A stretch of 64,000 nucleotides of DNA from Alphaproteobacteria bacterium (GTDB lineage: Bacteria; Pseudomonadota; Alphaproteobacteria; Rhizobiales; Devosiaceae), in assembly GCA_018828145.1 (NCBI GenBank), contig JAHJWO010000050.1:60347-124346 (forward strand), written 5' to 3'. The position numbers and the translations under genes are program-made. Of the stretch, positions 33,120-41,090 are shown in pieces. Under the pieces are notes generated by a model. It saw only the letters and a program-made list of their open reading frames with translations. It was not told where the DNA came from and searched no databases. Position 1 is the stretch's first letter. Every line of letters starts with the position of its first letter.

Positions 33120-34442
33120 TCAGTAGAGCAATCGCACCAGCGACAGCGTGATGACCGGGAATGCGGCCAGGATGGCTGTGCGGACGAGATCGCTCGCGAC
33201 GAAGGGCAGGACGCCCTTGTAGGTCTGGCCAAGCGAGGTGGTCTTGGCCATGGAATTGATGACGAAGAGGTTCATGCCCACCGGCGGCGTGATGAGGCCC
33301 ACCTCCACCACGATCAGGATGAGAATGCCGAACCAGATGGCGAATTCTTCGGGCGACAGGCCGAAATCGAGCGCGCTCATCATGGGGAAGACGATCGGCA
33401 CCGTGAGCAGGATCATGGACAGCGAATCCATGACGCAGCCCAGCACCAGATAGAGGACGAGCACGGCCACCAGCACGATCCAGGGGTTGAAGCCCTGGGC
33501 GGTGACCCATTCGGCCGAGACCTGGGGGAGCTGGGACATGGCGAGGAACCCGTTGAGTGCCGCGGCGCCCAGCACGATCAGGAAGATCATCGCGGTGGAC
33601 GATGCTGTCGCCAGGATCGCCTCGATGAAGTTCTTGCCGTTGAGACTGCGGTTGAACAGCGAGATCAGCGCCGTGCCGGCGGCGCCGATCGCTGCCGCTT
33701 CGGTGGGGGTGAAGAGGCCGCTATAGATGCCGCCGATGACGACGATGAAGACGAGCAGCACGGGCCAGACCCCGGCCAGCGCCGCAAAGCGCTCGCGATA
33801 GGGCGCCCGTTCGGCCGAGCCGGCCGCTTCGGGATTGACGCGGACATAGATGGCGATGGTGATGATATAGCCGAGGGCGGCCAGGATGCCCGGCACGAAG
33901 GCGGCCATGAAGAGCTTGGAAATATTCTGCTCGGTCAGGATGGCATAGATGACCAGGATGACCGAGGGCGGAATGAGGATGCCCAGCGTGCCGCCAGCGG
34001 CCAGTGTGCCGGTCGCCAGCGCGCCGGAATAGCCGTATTTCTTGAGTTCGGGGAGGGCGACCTGGCCCATGGTGGCGGCGGTGGCCAGCGAGGAGCCGCA
34101 GATGGCGCCGAAGCCGGCACAGGCACCGATGGCGGCCATCGCGACGCCGCCCTTACGATGACCCAGCCAGGTCGCAGCGGCCTTGAACAGCGCAGCCGAC
34201 ATGCCCCCGAGCGTCGCGAACTGGCCCATCAACAGGAAAAGCGGCACGACCGACAGCGAATAGCTCGAAAAAGTGCTGTGGGTCAGGCTTTTGAACTGGG
34301 CCATGACCGGGTTGAAGGAGCCGGTGATGAGATAGGAGCCGCCCACGCCCACGGCCAGCATGGCCAGGCCGATCGGAATGCGCAGGAAGATGAGCAGCAG
34401 GATGACCGGAAAGGACCAGAGCCCGAGTTCGACATTGCTCAA
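33120..34442 (-). CDS. dctM: TRAP transporter large permease, DctM family
   Basis: A 440-residue membrane protein with about 12 helices. I place its start at a TTG (34442) that overlaps the DctQ stop as TTGA; this gives the normal length and N-terminus (SNVELGLWSFPVILLLIFLR), while the longer frame runs back through DctQ. Motifs include GASLGFGAICGSSLATAATMG-type residues near 120, LIPPSVILVIYAI and VGLITPPVGMNLFVINS. The TTG start and coupling probably set permease synthesis low. It is the ion-coupled membrane channel of the DctPQM importer. Confidence 0.92.
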   Translation of the reverse strand: MSNVELGLWSFPVILLLIFLRIPIGLAMLAVGVGGSYLITGSFNPVMAQFKSLTHSTFSSYSLSVVPLFLLMGQFATLGGMSAALFKAAATWLGHRKGGVAMAAIGACAGFGAICGSSLATAATMGQVALPELKKYGYSGALATGTLAAGGTLGILIPPSVILVIYAILTEQNISKLFMAAFVPGILAALGYIITIAIYVRVNPEAAGSAERAPYRERFAALAGVWPVLLVFIVVIGGIYSGLFTPTEAAAIGAAGTALISLFNRSLNGKNFIEAILATASSTAMIFLIVLGAAALNGFLAMSQLPQVSAEWVTAQGFNPWIVLVAVLVLYLVLGCVMDSLSMILLTVPIVFPMMSALDFGLSPEEFAIWFGILILIVVEVGLITPPVGMNLFVINSMAKTTSLGQTYKGVLPFVASDLVRTAILAAFPVITLSLVRLLY

Positions 34443-34975
34443 TGGGCCGCTCCCTGGCTGGCGGTTGGGGCCCTGCCGGTCGCGGCATCGGAAAGGCTGC
34501 GGATCAGGAGATAGGCTGCCACGACGATGAGCACGCAGGCGCCGAACAGGCCTGCGGCATAGGACCACCAGAGCGGCATGCGCAGCAGCAGGGTGGTTTC
34601 GCCATAGTTGAACTTGTCGATGGTGCCCAGGGCATGCCGCCAGGCGAGAAAGGCGGCCAGCACCAGCATCAGGGCGTCGCAGACGACGAGCAGCCAGGCG
34701 TTGAAACGCGGCCCGGCGAGATCGGTGAAGATCGCCACGACGGCGTGTCCGCGCGTCAGATGCGCCCAGGGCATGAAGGCAAAGATGGCAAAGCCGACCC
34801 CGGCCTCGACCAGTTCGTAATCGCCCAGGATGGGGCCGAGGCCAGCCCAGATCATGGCCCGGCCGATGACGCTGGCCACGATCAGCACGACGAGGGCGGT
34901 GAGCACCAGCCCGCCGGCAATCGCGGTCAGTCGGGCGAGCCCGGCCACACCGCGACCGATGAGTGTTTCATCCAT
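34439..34975 (-). CDS. dctQ: TRAP transporter small permease, DctQ family
   Basis: A 178-residue protein with four membrane helices and the DctQ pattern GRAMIWAGLG...ELVEAGVGFAIFAFMPWAHLTRGHAVV. The ATG at 34975 lies about nine bases after GGAGGAG; a TTG at 34981 is in frame but too close to that site. It is the first TRAP gene and follows the enoyl-CoA hydratase stop by about 115 bases, so the two may share a transcript. The gap holds an AT-rich patch with TATAAT on the minus strand (35061-35066), which could also be a separate promoter. Confidence 0.9.
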   Translation of the reverse strand: MDETLIGRGVAGLARLTAIAGGLVLTALVVLIVASVIGRAMIWAGLGPILGDYELVEAGVGFAIFAFMPWAHLTRGHAVVAIFTDLAGPRFNAWLLVVCDALMLVLAAFLAWRHALGTIDKFNYGETTLLLRMPLWWSYAAGLFGACVLIVVAAYLLIRSLSDAATGRAPTASQGAAH

Positions 34976-35090
34976 TTCCAAAGGCTCCTCCCTTCGTCAA
35001 TGATTGCCGCCATCTTGCGTGGGGCAAAGCGATTTTCTGCGTAGTTTGTATAACCCCGAAATTATATCCCCGTCGGCGCGCAGCCTCTGG

Positions 35091-35864
35091 TCAGGCGAAG
35101 TTCGGCTTCCGCTTCTCCAGAAAAGCGCGCAGCCCCTCATCCGCGTCGGCGCCGGTCTGGCTGAGTGCGGCGGCGAGGCTTTCTGCATAGAGCCCGTCCT
35201 CCGCCGACATCTTGGCGATGCGCGCAATGGACTGGATGATCAGGTAATTGATGGTCGCCGAATTCTGGGCGATCTGTCCGGCCAGTTCCTGCGCCCTGGT
35301 GAGCCCGCCGCCGGCCGGCGCCAGGTAATGGGCTAGCCCGATGCGCTCACCCTCCTCGGCCGAATAGGTGCGGCCGGTGAGCATCATTTCGGTCAGCCGG
35401 TCGGCGCCGATAATGGCGGCCAGCCGCACCGTGGCGCCGCCGCCGACAAAGATGCCGCGCTGGCCTTCGGGCATGCGGAACAGTGTGCCGGGTTCGGCGA
35501 CGCGGACATGGCATGCCGCCGCGATCTCGAGACCGCCCCCCATCACCGCGCCCGACATGGCGGCAACCACCGGCACGCCGCTAAACTGCACCAGTCCCAT
35601 CACCGCGTGCCAGTTGCGGGAGTGGCGCATCACCTCCTGGGGATCGCGCCTGACCTGTTCGCTGAGGTCGAGTCCGGCGGAAAAATGCCCGCCCGCGCCC
35701 GACAGCACGACGGCGCGCACGCCCTTGGGGATGGCGCCGAAAAAGCCCTGCAGCTCGGAAATGGTCTGGTCGTTGACCGCGTTGCGCTTAGCCGGCCGGT
35801 TGAACTGCACATGGGCAATGGTGCCCTCGATCCGCACGTCCACAACGGACTTTTCCTCGATCAT
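35091..35864 (-). CDS. Enoyl-CoA hydratase/isomerase (crotonase) family protein
   Basis: The 257 residues from the ATG at 35864 give a normal crotonase length; the longer frame reads back through the divergent region. Crotonase motifs are NRPAKRNAVN, the oxyanion-hole segments GAGGHFSAGLDLSE and AMSGAVMGGGLEIAAAC, and RMPEGQRGIFVGGGATVRL with a Glu in the usual catalytic region. In context it should hydrate a hydroxycinnamoyl-CoA to the beta-hydroxy acyl-CoA. Ferulate hydratase/lyase (vanillin-forming) enzymes belong to the same family and cannot be excluded, but no vanillin dehydrogenase is present. It is the first gene of the minus-strand unit under the palindrome at 35923-35943. Confidence 0.88.
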   Translation of the reverse strand: MIEEKSVVDVRIEGTIAHVQFNRPAKRNAVNDQTISELQGFFGAIPKGVRAVVLSGAGGHFSAGLDLSEQVRRDPQEVMRHSRNWHAVMGLVQFSGVPVVAAMSGAVMGGGLEIAAACHVRVAEPGTLFRMPEGQRGIFVGGGATVRLAAIIGADRLTEMMLTGRTYSAEEGERIGLAHYLAPAGGGLTRAQELAGQIAQNSATINYLIIQSIARIAKMSAEDGLYAESLAAALSQTGADADEGLRAFLEKRKPNFA

Positions 35865-35922
35865 GCTCGACCCCGACGTGATGCTGCAGGCGACCGGTTG
35901 GCCCGGTATGACTGCCTTGATA

Positions 35923-35943
35923 ATTGTTCTACTATATAACAAT
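35923..35943. promoter_or_regulatory. MarR operator, site 1 (ATTGTT-N9-AACAAT)
   Basis: An inverted repeat with arms ATTGTT and AACAAT and a 9-base AT-rich centre lies between the divergent enoyl-CoA hydratase and marR genes, 59 bases before the hydratase start. The same arms and spacing recur at 40856-40876 before the acyl-CoA synthetase operon. It stands out in GC-rich DNA. Confidence 0.8.
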
Positions 35944-36059
35944 TTGGAGTACCAGTAGGTGATGAGGCGGGCGGCGATTTTTGGTGGCGAGGTCTCTTGC
36001 CCGGCGCCGTCGCCTTGCCGATAAGGAACCAGCGGCCGAGCCGCCAATGGGGATGATGG

Positions 36060-36536
36060 ATGGACGAACAGCACCCTGCGCCGCGCGCAAAGCCGGCCCG
36101 CCGCCGGTTCCACACCGATGTCGTGACCGACATTGTCGGCTATCGGCTGCGCCGGGCCCAGATCCAGGTGTTCCAGCAGTTCATCGCCCGCTTCGCCACG
36201 CATGACCTGCGGCCGGCCGACTATTCGACGCTGGCGCTGATCGAGGCCAATCCGGGCAGCAAGCAGATCGAGATCGCCAGGGCGCTGGGCATCAAGCGCG
36301 CCAATTTCGTGGCGCTGATCAATGGCCTCGAGAGCCGGGGCCTGGTCGAGCGGCGCCAGCCGGCCAATGACCGGCGCTCGCAGGCGCTCTATCTGACGCC
36401 GCATGGCATCGAGCAGATCGCGGTGTTCAACAAGGTGCAGGCCGATTTCGAGGCCCATTGCATCGAGCGGCTGGGCGGACCGGCGGCGCGTGACCAGCTG
36501 ATGGAATTGCTGGGGCGGCTGCTCGACGAAGAGTAG
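36060..36536 (+). CDS. MarR family regulator of the hydroxycinnamate genes
   Basis: A 158-residue MarR-type winged-helix protein. The DNA-binding region reads LIEANPGSKQIEIARALGIKRANFVALINGLESRGLVERRQPANDRRSQALYLT in outline, with the wing DRRSQ typical of the family. The start region is basic and Pro-rich. It is divergent from the hydratase/TRAP unit and lies next to the synthetase operon. Two matching inverted repeats occur before exactly these two units. MarR proteins in hydroxycinnamate loci usually repress and are released by the CoA thioester; that is assumed here. Confidence 0.88.
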   Translation: MDEQHPAPRAKPARRRFHTDVVTDIVGYRLRRAQIQVFQQFIARFATHDLRPADYSTLALIEANPGSKQIEIARALGIKRANFVALINGLESRGLVERRQPANDRRSQALYLTPHGIEQIAVFNKVQADFEAHCIERLGGPAARDQLMELLGRLLDEE

Positions 36537-36540
36537 ACGG

Positions 36541-36960
36541 CTAGCGCGACAGCGCCTCGACCACTTCGGGCGGCAGCGCCTGCGACTTGATGCGGTCGGG
36601 ATTGTCCGGGTCCTTGCCGGCCCAGACCCGGATTTCGTGGGCTTCCACGGCAAGCGCATCGCCATTGAAAAGCTGGTGGCCGACCACGAAGCTCGAGCGC
36701 CGCAATTCGGTGACGGAGGTTTGGATGCGCACCACGTCGCCAAAGGCCGAGGGCCGCAGGAACCTGGCGCCGGTATCGACCATTGGGATGCCGACAATGC
36801 CGAAATGGCGGATCCAGGCGATCTTCTTCATGCCCAAGGCCGCCTCGAAGAGGTGGGCCGTCGAGGCGTCGAACATGCGGAAATAGTTTGGGTAATAGAC
36901 GATGCCGGCCGGGTCGCAATCGCCGAACTCGATCTCGACGCTGCGGGTGTTCACAAGCAT
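36541..36960 (-). CDS. Acyl-CoA thioesterase, 4-hydroxybenzoyl-CoA thioesterase family
   Basis: A 139-residue hot-dog-fold protein with the 4HBT active-site motif EFGDCDPAGIVYYPNYFRMFD, the catalytic Asp being Asp16. In the operon with acyl-CoA synthetase, dehydrogenase and thiolase it most likely hydrolyses the aromatic acyl-CoA left after chain shortening (for example vanilloyl- or 4-hydroxybenzoyl-CoA) to the free benzoate. It is the last gene of the operon and converges with marR, four bases apart. Confidence 0.9.
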   Translation of the reverse strand: MLVNTRSVEIEFGDCDPAGIVYYPNYFRMFDASTAHLFEAALGMKKIAWIRHFGIVGIPMVDTGARFLRPSAFGDVVRIQTSVTELRRSSFVVGHQLFNGDALAVEAHEIRVWAGKDPDNPDRIKSQALPPEVVEALSR

Positions 36961-36969
36961 GGCTGGCTC

Positions 36970-37728
36970 CTATTTCGGCTGCATGCGCAGGGCGCCATCT
37001 AGCCGGACGATCTCGCCATTGAGATAGTCGTTCTCGACCATGGCGGTGACGAGCTGGGCGAATTCGGCCGGTTCGCCGAGGCGCGCGGGATAGGGGATCG
37101 CTGCGCCCAGAGCATCCTGGGCTTCCTGCGGCAGCTCGGCCAGCAGGGGCGTCTTGAACAGGCCGGGCGCGATGGTCAGCACGCGGATGCCGAAGCGCGC
37201 CAGTTCGCGCGCCACGGGCAGGGTCAGCGCCGCGATGCCACCCTTGGAGGCGGCATAGGCTGCCTGGCCGATCTGGCCCTCGAAGGCAGCGACCGAGGCG
37301 GTCGAGATGATGACGCCCCGCGACCCGTCCACCGGCTCGGCCACCGACATGTCCGCCGCGGCCAGCCGCATCATGTTGAAGGTGCCGATGAGATTGACGC
37401 GGATGATGCGCTCAAAGGCATCGAGCGGCAGCGGGCCATCCCGGCCGACGACGCGGCCGGCGCCGCCAATGCCGGCGCAGTTGACGAGAATGCGCGGCAC
37501 GCCGAGCGCCGCCCGGCTGGCGGCGAGGGCTGCGGTCGCGCTTGCGGCATCGGCCACATCACATTGGGTGAAGAAGCCACCGATCTCGGCGGCCACGGCC
37601 GTGCCGGCCTCGACATTGCGGTCAAGGATGGTGACACGCGCGCCCCTGGCCGCCAGCGCCCGGGCCGTGGCAGCGCCGAGGCCCGAGCCGCCGCCGGTGA
37701 CGAGGGCCGTTGCGCCTTCGATCCTCAC
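36970..37728 (-). CDS. Short-chain dehydrogenase, 3-hydroxyacyl-CoA dehydrogenase type
   Basis: A 252-residue SDR with cofactor motif TGGGSGLGAA, DRN after beta2 (NAD preference), NCAG, and the catalytic YAASK in GQAAYAASKGG. The segments SVAAFEGQIGQAAY and APGLFKTPLL are typical of type II 3-hydroxyacyl-CoA dehydrogenases (the HSD17B10 group). It probably oxidises the beta-hydroxy-phenylpropionyl-CoA to the beta-keto thioester. It starts 9 bases before the thioesterase start region and its start overlaps the thiolase stop by 4 bases. Confidence 0.9.
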   Translation of the reverse strand: MRIEGATALVTGGGSGLGAATARALAARGARVTILDRNVEAGTAVAAEIGGFFTQCDVADAASATAALAASRAALGVPRILVNCAGIGGAGRVVGRDGPLPLDAFERIIRVNLIGTFNMMRLAAADMSVAEPVDGSRGVIISTASVAAFEGQIGQAAYAASKGGIAALTLPVARELARFGIRVLTIAPGLFKTPLLAELPQEAQDALGAAIPYPARLGEPAEFAQLVTAMVENDYLNGEIVRLDGALRMQPK

Positions 37729-38975
37729 GATGCCGCCTCCACATTCTCGATCAGCATGGCAATGCCCTGGCCGCCGCCGATGCAGGCCGAGGCAATGCCA
37801 TAGCGCAGTCCGCTGCGCTGCAGTTCGCGCGCCAGGGTCAGCGTGATGCGCACGCCGGTGGCGCCCAGCGGATGGCCGATGGCGATGGCGCCGCCATTGA
37901 CGTTGACCTTGTCCTCATCCAGCCCGAGCTCGGCAATGCAGGCCAGGATCTGCGCGCCAAAGGCCTCGTTGATCTCGATGCGGTCGATCTGGTCGAGGCT
38001 CAGGCCGCTGGCATCGAGCAGGGCGCGAATGGCGGGGGCCGGGCCGATGCCCATGATATGGGGTGGTACGCCGACGGCAGCGCTGGCGAGGATGCGCGCC
38101 AGCGGCTTGAGCCCCTTGGCCGAAATATAGTCCGACGATCCCACCAGCGCCGCGGCCGCGCCATCGACAATGGCCGAGGAATTGCCGCCGGTCTGCACGC
38201 CGCCAAAGGCGGGTCGCAGGCGCGACAGCACGTCATAGGGCGAGGGGCGGATATGGCTGTCGACAGCGACGCTGTCGATGCCCTTGCCCAGCCTGATGCC
38301 TCGGGTTTCGAGACCTTCAATCGTGAAGTCCTCGGTCACGACCGGCGCGATCTCGCCGGCGAGGAAACCACTGTCTCGTGCGGCGATGGCCCGCTCGAAG
38401 CTGCGGGCCGCGAAGCGGTCGACGGCTTCGCGGGAAATGCCATATTGCCTGGCCAGGTTCTCGGCGGTGTCGCCCATATTGCAGAGCACGGAAGGGTCCA
38501 TCAGCGCTTCCCACAGGAAGTCCTTGAACTCGACCTGCCCCATGGCAAAGCCGTTGCGGTGGGTATAGGCGGCGATGGGGTTGCGGCTCATCGACTCGGT
38601 GCCGACGCCCAGCGCCAGGTCGACGCGGCCCAGGGAAACGGCATCGGCCGCCTGGCTCAGCACCTCGATGCCGGTGCCGCAGATGCGCTGCACCAAATGG
38701 GCCGGCCGTTCGACCGGAGCGCCGGCATAAAGGCCGATATGGCGCGGCGTCACATAGGCGTCGAACGAGGCCTGCGCCATCGAGCCGGCAATGGTGGTGC
38801 CGATATCGGCCGGGTCCACGCCCGCCTTGGCAATGGCGGCACGGGCCGCCTTGATGCCGAGATCAATGGGCGAAATGGCCGAGAGGGCGCCCCGATAGTC
38901 GACGAAGGGGGTGCGCATGCCGTCGATCAGATAGGCATCGGCGAAAGTGGCCGCGAGGCCGGCTGGCTTGCTCAT
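37725..38975 (-). CDS. Thiolase (beta-ketoacyl-CoA thiolase) of the hydroxycinnamate operon
   Basis: A 416-residue thiolase with the nucleophile Cys in [35 protein letters not shown] with the catalytic His, and CIGGGQGIAMLIE with the second Cys. It differs clearly from the acetoacetyl-CoA thiolase at 20740-21915. Here it should cleave the aromatic beta-ketoacyl-CoA to acetyl-CoA and a benzoyl-type CoA. It lies 4 bases after the synthetase and overlaps the dehydrogenase. Confidence 0.93.
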   Translation of the reverse strand: MSKPAGLAATFADAYLIDGMRTPFVDYRGALSAISPIDLGIKAARAAIAKAGVDPADIGTTIAGSMAQASFDAYVTPRHIGLYAGAPVERPAHLVQRICGTGIEVLSQAADAVSLGRVDLALGVGTESMSRNPIAAYTHRNGFAMGQVEFKDFLWEALMDPSVLCNMGDTAENLARQYGISREAVDRFAARSFERAIAARDSGFLAGEIAPVVTEDFTIEGLETRGIRLGKGIDSVAVDSHIRPSPYDVLSRLRPAFGGVQTGGNSSAIVDGAAAALVGSSDYISAKGLKPLARILASAAVGVPPHIMGIGPAPAIRALLDASGLSLDQIDRIEINEAFGAQILACIAELGLDEDKVNVNGGAIAIGHPLGATGVRITLTLARELQRSGLRYGIASACIGGGQGIAMLIENVEAAS

Positions 38976-38979
38976 TTCA

Positions 38980-40836
38980 TCAGGCCTTTCGGGCGAAGGT
39001 CAGCACATGGCTCGGGGCAGGCTCGGCGTAGAGGTCGGCGAAATCCTGCGCCCGCGCGGCGATCACCGCCCGCTGGTTGATCGAGCCCTTGTCGGTGATT
39101 TCCCCGGCATCGATCGAGGGCGGGGTGGCCAGGAGAATGGCGCGGGCAATATGGCTGGCGCTGCCGGTTGCCTTGGCGGCGAGGGCATCGAAGCGCGCCT
39201 GGAAGGCGGCGCGCACCGCGGGGTGGGCGACGATTTCCGCATGGGTTGCGGCGCGATCCAGGTCAGCCAATTGCCGGCAGGCTTCAAAATCGGGGAAGAT
39301 CAGCGCGGCGATGAAGTTGCGGTCGAGCCCGGTCAGTGCCAGGTCGCGCAGCAGGGGCGCGCCGGCCGCGATGGCGCCGAGGCGCACCCCGCCCATATTC
39401 ACCCAGGTGCCGGTTGCCAGCTTGAAGTCCTCGGTAACGCGGCCGTCAAAGGCGAAGCCCTTGCTCAGGTCATTGGCATCGGCGAATCTGAGGGCATCGC
39501 CGATCTTGTAATAGCCCTCTTCGTCAAAGGCCTCCGCGGTCTTTTCGGGCTGTTTCCAGTAGCCGGGCGTCACATTGGGGCCGCGCAGGCGCAATTCGAG
39601 CTTGGCCTCGTTCGGCACCAGCTTGATTTCCATGCCCGCAGCCGGCAGGCCGACGAGGCCGGCGCTGTCGACCGTCCAGGTGGTGGTGAAGGCAAAGGGC
39701 GCGGTCTCGGTCGAGCCGTAGCCGGTGATGATGCGGATGCGCTGGCCGGTCGCCGTATAGGCGGCGTGGTCGAGGCCATCCCAGACATGCTGGGCGAGGC
39801 TGGCGCCCGCATATTGCATGACCAGCAGGCGCTTGAAAAAGCCCTCGCGCAGGGCCGCGTCCACGGCCAGATGCTCGACCAGGAATTCATAGCCCTTGGG
39901 CACGTTGAAATAGAGCGTCGGGGAGATTTCGGTGAGGTTGCGCACCGTGCGCTTCATGCCCTCGGGCGTGGCCGCGCCGTCATCGACATAGAAGCTGCCG
40001 CCATTGTAGAGCGCGATGCCCAGGTTGTGGCTGCCGCCGGCGACGTGGTTCCAGGGCATCCAGTCGACCAGCACGGGCGGCTCATCGGCGAGGAAGGCCA
40101 GCGCGGTGCGGATCATTTCCTGGTTGCAGGTCAGCATGCGCTGGGTGGTGATCACCGCCTTGGGCATGCCCGTCGAGCCCGAGGTGAACAGCAGCTTGGC
40201 CACCGTGTCCGGGGTGACCCGGGCCGCCGCTTCGGCGACGGCGGGGGTCACGGGTGTCTTCGCCAGGTCATCCCAGAGCAGGGATTGGCGGCCCGGCACG
40301 GGATTGGCGCGCACCACCACGGGAATGCTGGCATCCAGCGCGGCGGCGATGGCGGGTGCGAAGCGCTCCCCGTCGCTGGCATAGACCAAGCCCGGCGCGA
40401 TCAGGCCGACAATGTGCCTGAGCTTGGCAAAATCCTTGGAGACCAGCGAATAGGCCGGGGAGAGCGGCGCATGCGGAATGCCGACCAGCATGGCGGCATA
40501 GCCGAGCAGCGCATGTTCGATCTCGTTGCCCGACAGGATCAGCAGGGGCTTTTCGGCATGAAGGCCGGCATCCAGCAGCGCCTGGGCCAGCGACTGCACG
40601 GTGCGCCCGGCTTCTGCATAGCTCACCTTGCGCCAGTCGCCGTCCGGTCCCCGATCGGCGAGAAAGACATGGTCGGGCCGTTCGGCAGCCCAGCGGGCCA
40701 GCAGGTCGGTCATGGCGCGCGGATAGGGGCCGAGCGTTTCGCTCGAGCGGACATAGACAATGCCGTCCGCACCCTCCGTCAGTGTGGCGCGCATCTCTCC
40801 CATACGCACCGGTCGATACACAGCCTCGCCCTGCAT
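38980..40836 (-). CDS. fcs: Acyl-CoA synthetase, feruloyl-CoA synthetase-like
   Basis: The 618 residues run from the ATG at 40836; the longer frame to 41058 passes through the operator and promoter. The AMP-binding motif is LLFTSGSTGMPKAVITT, and GYGSTETAPFAFTT and the adenylation segment YKIGDALRF follow, with a C-terminal TDKGSINQ-like region. The N-terminus (GPYPRAMTDLLARWAAERPDH) and length match feruloyl-CoA synthetases as I remember them. It activates ferulate, p-coumarate or caffeate with ATP and CoA. It is the first gene of the operon and has a MarR-type operator 20 bases upstream of its start codon. Other aromatic or fatty acids are possible substrates. Confidence 0.88.
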   Translation of the reverse strand: MQGEAVYRPVRMGEMRATLTEGADGIVYVRSSETLGPYPRAMTDLLARWAAERPDHVFLADRGPDGDWRKVSYAEAGRTVQSLAQALLDAGLHAEKPLLILSGNEIEHALLGYAAMLVGIPHAPLSPAYSLVSKDFAKLRHIVGLIAPGLVYASDGERFAPAIAAALDASIPVVVRANPVPGRQSLLWDDLAKTPVTPAVAEAAARVTPDTVAKLLFTSGSTGMPKAVITTQRMLTCNQEMIRTALAFLADEPPVLVDWMPWNHVAGGSHNLGIALYNGGSFYVDDGAATPEGMKRTVRNLTEISPTLYFNVPKGYEFLVEHLAVDAALREGFFKRLLVMQYAGASLAQHVWDGLDHAAYTATGQRIRIITGYGSTETAPFAFTTTWTVDSAGLVGLPAAGMEIKLVPNEAKLELRLRGPNVTPGYWKQPEKTAEAFDEEGYYKIGDALRFADANDLSKGFAFDGRVTEDFKLATGTWVNMGGVRLGAIAAGAPLLRDLALTGLDRNFIAALIFPDFEACRQLADLDRAATHAEIVAHPAVRAAFQARFDALAAKATGSASHIARAILLATPPSIDAGEITDKGSINQRAVIAARAQDFADLYAEPAPSHVLTFARKA

Positions 40837-40855
40837 GACTAAGCCTCTCTCCCTT

Positions 40856-40876
40856 ATTGTTATATTACATAACAAT
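40856..40876. promoter_or_regulatory. MarR operator, site 2 (ATTGTT-N9-AACAAT)
   Basis: The arms ATTGTT and AACAAT with the same 9-base spacing as at 35923-35943; here symmetry extends to 8-bp arms (ATTGTTAT / ATAACAAT). It sits 20 bases before the synthetase start codon, where a bound repressor would block RNA polymerase or elongation. Confidence 0.82.
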
Positions 40877-41001
40877 ATAGCGAAGCCGGATTCAAGTGCC
40901 TCCAGTCGGGCCTTCCGCCCGTTGCCAGGTGGGCTAGTCAGGTGGGTCTGAGCGACTAGTGTCGCGAAAAGAATTTCATTCACTCTGAAAAATAGTGGCT
41001 T

Positions 41002-41017
41002 ATTTCCTCTAGGAAAT
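41002..41017. promoter_or_regulatory. Palindrome upstream of the mannosidase gene
   Basis: ATTTCCTCTAGGAAAT has perfect 7-bp arms. It lies in an AT-rich promoter region 74 bases before the mannosidase start. The binding protein is unknown. Confidence 0.4.
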
Positions 41018-41040
41018 TGCCATCCTCGGGTGACTCTGCA

Positions 41041-41055
41041 ATGAAAGTGTTTCAT
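41041..41055. promoter_or_regulatory. Likely LacI-family operator before the mannosidase
   Basis: ATGAAAGTGTTTCAT has 6-bp arms around GTG, 36 bases before the ATG. The core TGAAA...TTTCA resembles sites bound by LacI-family regulators and recurs before the binding-protein gene (46781-46800), with one extra central base there. Confidence 0.55.
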
Positions 41056-41090
41056 CAAAAGCGAGGCGCGCGACCAGCGCGACGGAAGTT

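Noticed and set aside
36060..36797. The long minus-strand frame that extends the enoyl-CoA hydratase up to 36797
   Set aside because: It runs through marR and the divergent control region. The crotonase fold begins at the ATG at 35864.
40952..40965. Small palindrome GCGACTAGTGTCGC between the synthetase and mannosidase genes
   Set aside because: Arms of five bases around TAGT are too short to call an operator or terminator, and no second copy was seen.
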